A stretch of 64,000 nucleotides of DNA from Eucommia ulmoides. Taxonomy: Eukaryota; Streptophyta; Magnoliopsida; Garryales; Eucommiaceae. The stretch is taken from positions 10,720,614-10,784,613 of the forward strand of contig CM028328.1 of assembly GCA_016647705.1 (NCBI GenBank). The letters run 5' to 3'. Position numbers and translations under genes: made by a program. Positions 57,934 to 64,000 of this stretch are shown one piece after another (the stretch's first letter is position 1; each line of letters begins with the position of its first letter). The notes under the pieces are model-generated. The model was not told the DNA's origin and searched no databases. It was given only the letters and a program-made list of their open reading frames with translations.

Positions 57934-59085
57934 ATGGCCCTTGCATCAAGTGTAAACAATCGGTTGGAGGCGTTGGAAGATTATGTCGGTGTGCCACCGA
58001 TTGGCGGTGAAGTTAATCTGTCCGTGCAGAATGCTGAATTAAGGCTCGAAAATGCAACTCTTCGAACCGCCGTTGAAGAACTTCGTGCATCCCTTGAAGA
58101 ATTCTCCAACGACACATCTGCCCGGATTAGAAGCATGACGGAGGACATGAGTGCCCTGACCGATGTCTGGAAGATCAACCTGGGAAACGTGGAGGAAGAT
58201 GTTTTCCTACTGAAGAAGGCCGTTGCTGGACAGGGAGCGCAAGATGGTCCAGCAAAGGTGCGTGTACCGGAACCGAAACCGTTCTCTGGCGTTAGAAACG
58301 CCAAAGAATTAGAAAACTTTCTGTGGGACGTTGAGCAGTATTTCAAAGCTGCACACGTTCCAGACACTGAACAGGTGACTATTACTACAGTGTATCTAAG
58401 TGGTGATGCAAAATTATGGTGGCGAATACGCGTTTCTGACAGAAATCGTGAACCAATCACGGAGTGGGACGACTTGCAGAGGGAATTGAAAGAGCAATTC
58501 CTGCCTAGCAACGCTTCATGGGTCGCTCGTGAGTCCCTGAAGAACCTGAAACAGACCGGTACGGTACGTGATTATGTGAAGAATTTCACATCGATGATGT
58601 TGGACATAAAGAACATTTCCGAGGAGGACAAACTGTTCAACTTCATGTCGGGTTTGCAACAGTGGGCACAGGCGGAATTAAGGCGGCAAGGCGTGCGTGA
58701 CTTGCCGGCTGCAGTCGTGGCTGCCGACAGTTTGGTCGATTACAAGTTTAGTGATCGGCGCAAATTTACCGTCGGTAGCAAAGGCAAAGACAGATATGGT
58801 GGTTCGAAAGACGGGAAGAATAAGGCCCGTGATGCAAAGAAGAAGGGAAGCGCTGGAGATTCCCAATTCAAATCCAAGGGTGAGGGACCATCCCGGTTCA
58901 AGGATAATAGGAACCAGGGGTGTTTTCTATGCAACGGACCATACCGAATGAGAGACTGTCCAAAGAAGAAAAAGATTAGTACAATTGTTGCTGATGACTC
59001 GGGAGAAGATGGGGAGGAGCCTCCTACACGAGTCAACCCGTTACAAATCCTTGGCGCACTACGTGCTAAGAAGTCACCGACATAG
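57934..59085 (+). pseudogene. gag: R1 gag
   Basis: 383 codons open from ATG to TAG at 59083. An N-terminal coiled-coil-prone region (NAELRLENATLRTAVEELRASLEE) is followed by the retrotransposon gag domain (about residues 120-230; WRIRVSDR, YVKNFTSMM), a basic linker, and a zinc knuckle CFLCNGPYRMRDC. In this family the knuckle is C-X2-C-X3-H-X4-C; the His is Tyr here, a single-base change. Gag assembles the particle and binds RNA. The TAG lies in the same frame as pol, which resumes directly after it. Confidence 0.88.
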
Positions 59086-59480
59086 CAACGTAGTTTGCTG
59101 TATGTAAAAGCGGTGATAAACGGTTGTGATGTGCTGGCGATAGTAGATAACGGTGCTACACACAACTTTGTTGCGGATCGTGAAGTTGAGAACCTCAAAT
59201 TAGGACTGGTGGAAAGTCCTAATCGAATCAAAGCGGTGAATTCAGAAGCTAGACCCATCCGTGGGTTAGCTTGTGCCGAATTGAAGATCGATACGTGGCA
59301 AGGAAGAGTGAACCTGATGGCGATACCTTTGGATGATTTTGACGTCATCCTAGGAATGGAGTTTCTGGTAACGACTAAAGTAGCAGTGATACCGTATCTC
59401 GGGGGCTTGCTGATTGCAGATGAAGAGCGGCCTACCTTTGTTCATGCTGTTGAACGTGAACAGACCAAGAAGGAAGGGAA
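59086..59480 (+). pseudogene. pol: R1 pol, protease part (inactive site)
   Basis: Retroviral-type aspartic protease. The active-site line reads IVDNGATHNFV at about 59140-59172, with Asn where the catalytic D-T/S-G triad has Thr or Ser. The flap region and ILGMEFL follow. The frame is continuous with the reverse transcriptase. Confidence 0.88.
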
Positions 59481-61014
59481 AAGAAAAGGCAGTATGCTGT
59501 CGGCGTTACAGGTGAAGTCGGGATTGAGGCACGGTGAGGATACTTACTTTGCTGCGCTAATTGAAATCAAACCTAATCTGATGACCGAAGTCCACGATGC
59601 TATCGTTGAAATTCTGGATGAATTCAGCGACGTAATGCCTCCTGAACTTCCAAAGACCCTCCCTCCTAGGCGAGCTGTTGATCATAAGATCGAGTTGGAA
59701 CCCGGAGCGAGGCCTCCTGCCCAAGCCCCTTACCGGATGTCTCCATCGGAGTTGGCTGAACTTCGGAAACAGATTGGAAAGCTTCTGGATGCTGGATATA
59801 TAAAACCGTCAAAAGCGCCGTATGGTGCACCGGTTTTATTTCAGAAGAAAGCTGACGGCTCACTGCGTATGTGTGTTGACTACCGAGCGCTGAATAAAGT
59901 AACGATCAAGAACAAGTATCCTATACCGAACGTTGCTGACTTGTTCGATCGTCTTGCGAAAGCCAAGTTCTTCACGAAGTTGGACCTGAGGTCGGGTTAC
60001 TGGCAGGTTCAGATTGCAGCCGGTGACGAACCAAAAATGGCGTGTGTAACCCGGTATGGTTCTTATGAGTTTATGGTTATGCCATTTGGCTTAACCAATG
60101 CCCTTGCTACATTTTGTAATCTGATGAACGATGTGGTGTACGAATTTTTGGACCGTTTTGTGGTTGTCTATCTTGACAACATAGTGATCTATAGCGAAAC
60201 GCTAGAAGATCATGTGGTGCATTTGAGAACGGTTCTCTCTAGGCTGAGGGAGAACCATTTGTACGTGAAAAAGGAGAAGTGTGAGTTCTACCATGAAGAA
60301 GTCATGTTTCTTGGACACTGGTTGAGCCAAGGAAGGGTGCGTATGGATGAACGCAAGGTGTAGGCCATCGTTGATTGGGCTGCACCGAAGAAGGTTGCAG
60401 AATTACGATCATTTCTCGGACTTGCGAATTACTACCGTAAGTTCATACAGGGATACTCGAAAAAGGTGAGTCCACTGACGGACTTGCTGAGAAAAGACGC
60501 AACGTGGGATTGGACGCTGAAATGCCAACAGGCGTTTGACTGGTTGAAAATAGCGGTTTCTGCGGAACCCGTTTTGAGACTGCCCCAGTTTGAAGTGCCA
60601 TTTGAGATGTGGACTGATGCTTCCGATAGAGCAATCGGTGGTGTCTTAGTGCAGGAAGGACACCCAGTTGCCTACGAGAACAGAAAATTGAAGGATGCTG
60701 AGCAACAGTACTCAACGCACGAAAAGGAGATGACGGCTGTTGTTTACTGCCTTACTATTTGGAGGCACTACCTGATGGGGACGAAGTTCGCTGTGATGAC
60801 TGATAACGTGGCGAACACATACTTTAAGACCCAAAAGAAATTGACACCGAAGCAAGCACAATGGCAGCAATTTCTAGCGGAGTTTGATTTCTCCTGGGTA
60901 CACAAACCGGGAAAATCTAACTTGGTTGCTGATGCGTTGAGCAGGAAGGAGGTCCAGGAGTATGTCGCGTCGATTTCACGGGTGAAAACTGATTTCTTAC
61001 AGAAAATAAAATAA
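59481..61014 (+). pseudogene. pol: R1 pol, reverse transcriptase and RNase H (broken)
   Basis: The RT motifs are complete up to the palm: LRMCVDYRALNK, FTKLDLRSGYWQV, MPFGLTNALATF. The catalytic line is VVYLDNIVIYS (Asn codon 60178-60180), so the second essential Asp of the YxDD box is lost. TAG at 60361 interrupts the region between RT and RNase H. RNase H keeps its acidic residues ([29 protein letters not shown]). TAA at 61012 ends this stretch. With the YxDD change the enzyme cannot be active. Confidence 0.92.
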
Positions 61015-62504
61015 CAGTCTCCACACGACGTTACCTACCAGAAACTTCAACAGAAAGTTGATAAAGGCGTTGTCCGAAGGTTTTGGGTAGAAGACGAGTT
61101 GTTGTACGCCAAGGAGAGCCGGCCCTATGTCCCGACTGGAGGCGGACTAAGGAGAGAACTGTTGCGTGAGACACACGACACAAATTGGGCAGGTCACTCC
61201 GGCGTTGAACGAATGTATGTTCTGTTATCTCGGTCATTTTACTGGCCGAAGATGGAGGAAGACATAGAGAGCTATGTCAAAACTTGCCTTGTTTGCCAAC
61301 AAGACAAGTTGGAGAAGAAGAAAGAAGCAGGATTGCTGCAACCATTACCGATACCGGATAGACCGTGGCAGTCCGTTTCAATGGACTTCATCTCTGGTTT
61401 TCCAAAAGTTGACGGTATGCGTTCAATTTTTGTCGTTGTTGATCGTTTCTCCAATTATGCAGTATTCATTCCCACGCCCCACGCATGTCCTGCTGATGTT
61501 GCGGTAGAATTATTTTACAAAAACATTGTAAAATACTTTGGGCTACCTGAAGATATCATTAGTGACTGGGATACTCGCTTCACGGGACGTTTCTGGACGG
61601 TGCTATTTAATATGATGGGCACCGAACTGAAATTTTCCACCGCAAACCATCCACAAACGGATGGACAGACCGAACGGATGAATCAATTGCTGGAGGAGTA
61701 TCTCCGACATTACGTGACGGCGAGCCAAAAGAATTGGGTAGAGTTGCTGGACAGTGCACAATTCTGTTACAATTTGCACAAATCGTCAGCAACGGGAATG
61801 AGTCCATTTGAGATTGCAAACGGGCAGCAACCTCTAACGCCAAATGAGGTGGCTGCACAGCGTACCAGTGGGAATTGTCCTGCTGCTTATCGGTTCGCTC
61901 AGGCAAAACAGGAGTTGATTGATGAGGCCAAGGACAGTTTAGCGAAGGCAAGCCGAAGAATGAAGAAGTATGCGGATCAACACCGCAGAGAGCTAAAATT
62001 TCGAATCAGAGATTGAGTAATGTTGAAGCTAACTCCTCAGATTTGGAAGAAAATCAGTAGCAAAACGGTACACCGAGGGTTGATACCGAAATATGACGGA
62101 CCGTTTGAAGTGCTCAAGAAAGTTGGGAACGTTGCTTACCGGTTGAAGTTACCGGACAGGTTGAAGATCCACCCCACATTCCATTTAAGTTTTCTAAAAC
62201 CTTACAATGAAGACTTGCTGGATTTGGGTAGGAAACAGGCGAGGCGAGCACCGCCTGTAATCCGCAAACAGTTTGAGAAGGACGTTGAGAAAATCCTAGA
62301 TCACAAAACCAAAGGGATGAGCAAGAAAAACCGAAGGACCCATTTCCTGGTTCAATGGAAAGGGTCAACCGAGGCAGATGCTACCTGGGAGAAAGACGTT
62401 ACTCTCTTTAGCAGTTTGAGAAACATCTCAAGGAATACTGGGACAAACACCCTCCGACGAGGACGTCGGCCTCTTCTGGTGGGGGTGGTTTGTTAGACCC
62501 TTGA
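61015..62504 (+). pseudogene. pol: R1 pol, integrase and chromodomain (broken)
   Basis: Integrase with an HHCC zinc domain (HDTNWAGHSGVERMY to CLVCQQDK) and a DDE core: MDFISGF, IISDWDTRF (Trp where Arg is usual) and DGQTERMN, all three acidic residues present. TGA at 62014 splits the C-terminal domain. The chromodomain (about 62275-62410: VEKILDHKTKG...FLVQWKG...ATWEKDV) would tether integration to modified histones. A frame change near 62405 separates the last segment, which reads into the first bases of the 3' LTR and stops at 62502-62504. That LTR overlap is usual for this lineage. Confidence 0.92.
62478..62490 (+). other. Polypurine tract, R1
   Basis: GGTGGGGGTGGTT directly before the LTR start TGTTAGACC. 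It is G-rich and interrupted by T, as usual for this lineage, and overlaps the end of the pol frame. Confidence 0.6.
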
Positions 62505-63369
62505 GATTGGAGCAAGACGTTGGGTTAGATTCTGGTGCCATATCTAAGCCAACGTCCCTGCCAAGTTAACCGGACTAGGTTGACTTGGCTAAACAGTAGC
62601 GATGCTGGATGATAATGCGGAGGCAGACAGAAGGCATCAGCATGCGTTGGCATGCGCGGCACCAAGGCGTTGCTGGACGGTGGGTTCAGACACCGGGCAC
62701 TCCAAGACGAGGTACGGTGATCCTAGGCGCAACGCTAGGATCGGCATTCACGTGGGTAGCTTGTGCACGAGGCCAAGAGAATGTGACGGAACGTGGGCTC
62801 AGAGACACGTTTTGGGCAGCAGACGGTATGACGAGGCATCGACATCCATTGGCAGGTCGCAGAGAACAAAACGGTGAGTTTGCAGCACGTAGACACAACG
62901 GACACGGTGCAGAAACAGTGAGCTGAGGACTTAGCTCGTGGAGTGCATGTTTCTGGAAGGATAGAGCAGTTATGGGAGCAGTTCCATACAGATTGGGTAG
63001 GAAAACTGCCCATCTGGGGGCTTGACAGGTGTCGGACAGGTGTCAAACTGTTGCCTATGCAGTTAGGGATGTTAACTGCACTTGTTCTCTATAAATAGCT
63101 GTAGAATAGTCTGACTTTTGGTTAGAGGAATTGTTCCTACGTTTTTATACCGATTTGTAAGACTGTGGTTCCTTGTTCCTGAGTTTTGAATACAAGGTTG
63201 GGTGTTTACCTGTAATTTGGTGTTGCCTGTGTGTGGGTGCGTTCATTCTGTCTTGTGTCGGTATATTATGTTCTGTGAAAACGTTGCAAGAACATGGCTG
63301 ACTGATTGTGCCAACGATCAGGCCATCACATGGTTTAAAATTGGTGCCGAAAATTTTAACCCTGTGACA
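62491..63369 (+). repeat. R1 3' LTR
   Basis: 879 bp, same length as the 5' LTR. It ends CCTGTGACA, followed by the GGATA duplication at 63370-63374. Confidence 0.96.
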
Positions 63370-63374
63370 GGATA

Positions 63375-63809
63375 TCATAGGGTTCCAAAATATCACAAAA
63401 AATATTCCAAAATATCTTATCCAGGTGGCACCGGACTGCTGCAGCGGTGGGAAGTCAGTAGGTCTACTGACCCTTTACCGCTGCAGCGGTGAAGGTCACC
63501 GCTGCAGCAGTGGTTGTTTAGCCTTAATTTTCTTGTTCGAACTCCGATTGAGATGATTCAAAAACTTATGGAAATCTAAGACATATATCTACAACTTCTA
63601 TGTTTTGATATGTTCCAAAATCGGATTGCATGATTATCAAAAATGGCCTTGAAGTTATTGCACCTGAACCGAATTTGCATATTTTCACCCATTTATTCAA
63701 AAATCTATGAAATAATACAGACACACATTAAACTAACAAAAATTCTTGGAAACACACAAATATTTGAATCTAAAAGTACTCGATTTATCGGTAAATAAAT
63801 CACTCATCA
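63375..63809 (-). repeat. A3 LTR-C, U3 part
   Basis: Continues LTR-C after R1 and its GGATA duplication. It holds the best-preserved CTGCAG palindromes (63433-63512, cores 21 bases apart). On the minus strand it begins TGATGAGTGATTT, next to the CTCAC duplication. Confidence 0.9.
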
Positions 63810-63851
63810 CTCACCTATATCTTTCATTTATATCTTTAAATTGTTTTTTAG

Positions 63852-64000
63852 CAAGCACGACGACGAAAAAAGGGTTACGAGGACCAACATTTATGCGCAA
63901 TATTTGGGGACAAAGTGATGACGAAAGCACACATGTTGAGTTCAATAAATATGGACAACCCATTGATAAAGGTTCTAGCACATTTTCTCATTTCCTTGGG
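63852..64000 (+). CDS. CACTA En/Spm-type protein exon, runs off the window
   Basis: After the acceptor TTGTTTTTTAG the frame reads STTTKKGLRGPTFMRNIWG, then VEFNKYGQPIDKGSSTFSHFLG. This is the start of the plant Ptta/En/Spm transposase-24-type domain (RGPT...EFN..GQPI), as found in CACTA elements. The exon continues beyond base 64000. It phases correctly with the exon ending at 49929. Confidence 0.7.

Larger units (their letters stand above)
57029..63369 (+). mobile_element. Reina-type chromovirus R1, with TSD GGATA
   Basis: A 6,341-bp Ty3/Gypsy element with two 879-bp LTRs and perfect GGATA duplications (57024-57028 and 63370-63374). The primer site is of the initiator-Met type. There is one gag-pol frame and a C-terminal chromodomain. 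By eye about 15 of 879 LTR positions differ (1.7%), so it is the youngest insertion here. Even so it has four in-frame stops, a frame change and several active-site substitutions. Many of these are C-to-T or G-to-A, as expected from methylated-cytosine decay. Confidence 0.96.
50589..63809 (-). mobile_element. Athila-related deletion derivative A3, three LTRs, with TSD CTCAC
   Basis: Perfect CTCAC duplications (50584-50588 and 63810-63814) flank a minus-strand element. In its own 5'-to-3' order it has LTR-C (interrupted by R1), a primer-site remnant, a ~2.7-kb internal region with only a gag scrap and the conserved 3' non-coding region, LTR-B, a tRNA-Asp-derived segment, and a truncated LTR-A. 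Pol and ORF3 are absent, so it must have moved with help. The duplications bracket the whole three-LTR structure. Confidence 0.88.
47399..64000 (+). mobile_element. CACTA (En/Spm) transposon, right end outside window
   Basis: It starts with CACTACAACAAAAATGAC, the diagnostic CACTA terminus, followed by subterminal direct repeats. Inside are an exon with the transposase-associated domain (49410-49832) and two later exons (49878-49929 and 63852 on) of an En/Spm-type protein. The intron between those holds the 13-kb A3 element. The TNP2 catalytic core expected after the first domain is not present in the window, so this is a deletion derivative or relies on a partner. Confidence 0.82.

Noticed and set aside
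57981..58511. 176-codon minus-strand open frame in R1 gag
   Set aside because: Shadow of the gag frame with serine/leucine-rich composition typical of antisense readings.
58740..59348. 202-codon minus-strand open frame inside R1
   Set aside because: It is the antisense shadow of the gag/pol junction; the plus strand encodes recognisable Gag and protease, and the minus-strand protein matches nothing.

Overview
The window is from a flowering-plant nuclear genome and is almost entirely nested transposable elements. The evidence is Ty3/Gypsy retrotransposons of the plant-specific Athila and Reina (chromovirus) lineages, a Tat/Ogre-like giant element, a CACTA (En/Spm) DNA transposon with plant transposase domains, and one exon fragment of a plant TPR gene of the REC/CLU type. 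The species cannot be named from the sequence. Every coding region seen is broken except the short CACTA exons. No complete host gene is present. || Layout, left to right. 1-2241: non-coding, LTR-promoter-like. 2242-14822: Athila-type element 'A1' (+) with two ~1.5 kb LTRs, gag, pol, a third ORF and a tRNA-Asp primer site. 14840-14911: tRNA-Asp-like sequence. 14912-43588: a non-coding Tat/Ogre-like element with a ~3.7 kb 3' LTR, a 25-bp minisatellite and two Athila-like solo LTRs inserted on the minus strand (18390-20097 and 22674-24054). A second, complete Athila element 'A2' (29720-42549, TSD GTTGT) sits inside its 3' LTR. 43802-44735: a non-autonomous element with ~90-bp terminal inverted repeats. 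46563-46752: REC/CLU exon fragment. 47399 to the right edge: CACTA transposon. One of its introns holds a minus-strand Athila-related deletion derivative 'A3' (50589-63809, TSD CTCAC). A3's 5' LTR in turn holds a Reina chromovirus 'R1' (57029-63369, TSD GGATA, two 879-bp LTRs about 1.7% diverged). || How the parts relate. Nesting gives the order of events: CACTA, then A3, then R1; and the Tat-like element, then A2 and the solo LTRs. The Athila-type LTRs share one architecture: an array of paired short palindromes in U3, then a TATA box where one was found (A1 and A2), a conserved hairpin in R/U5, and a tRNA-Asp primer site where an internal region is present. The palindrome core changes between families (CCTAGG, CTGCAG, CTATAG), but the palindromy and the 20-21 bp spacing inside pairs persist. 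In A1 and A2 the same paired module recurs inside the element, just upstream of ORF3. In A2 it is followed by well-formed splice signals that end 5 bases before the ORF3 start codon. This regulatory layout and an LTR-tRNA-LTR junction inside A3 are the most unusual observations.
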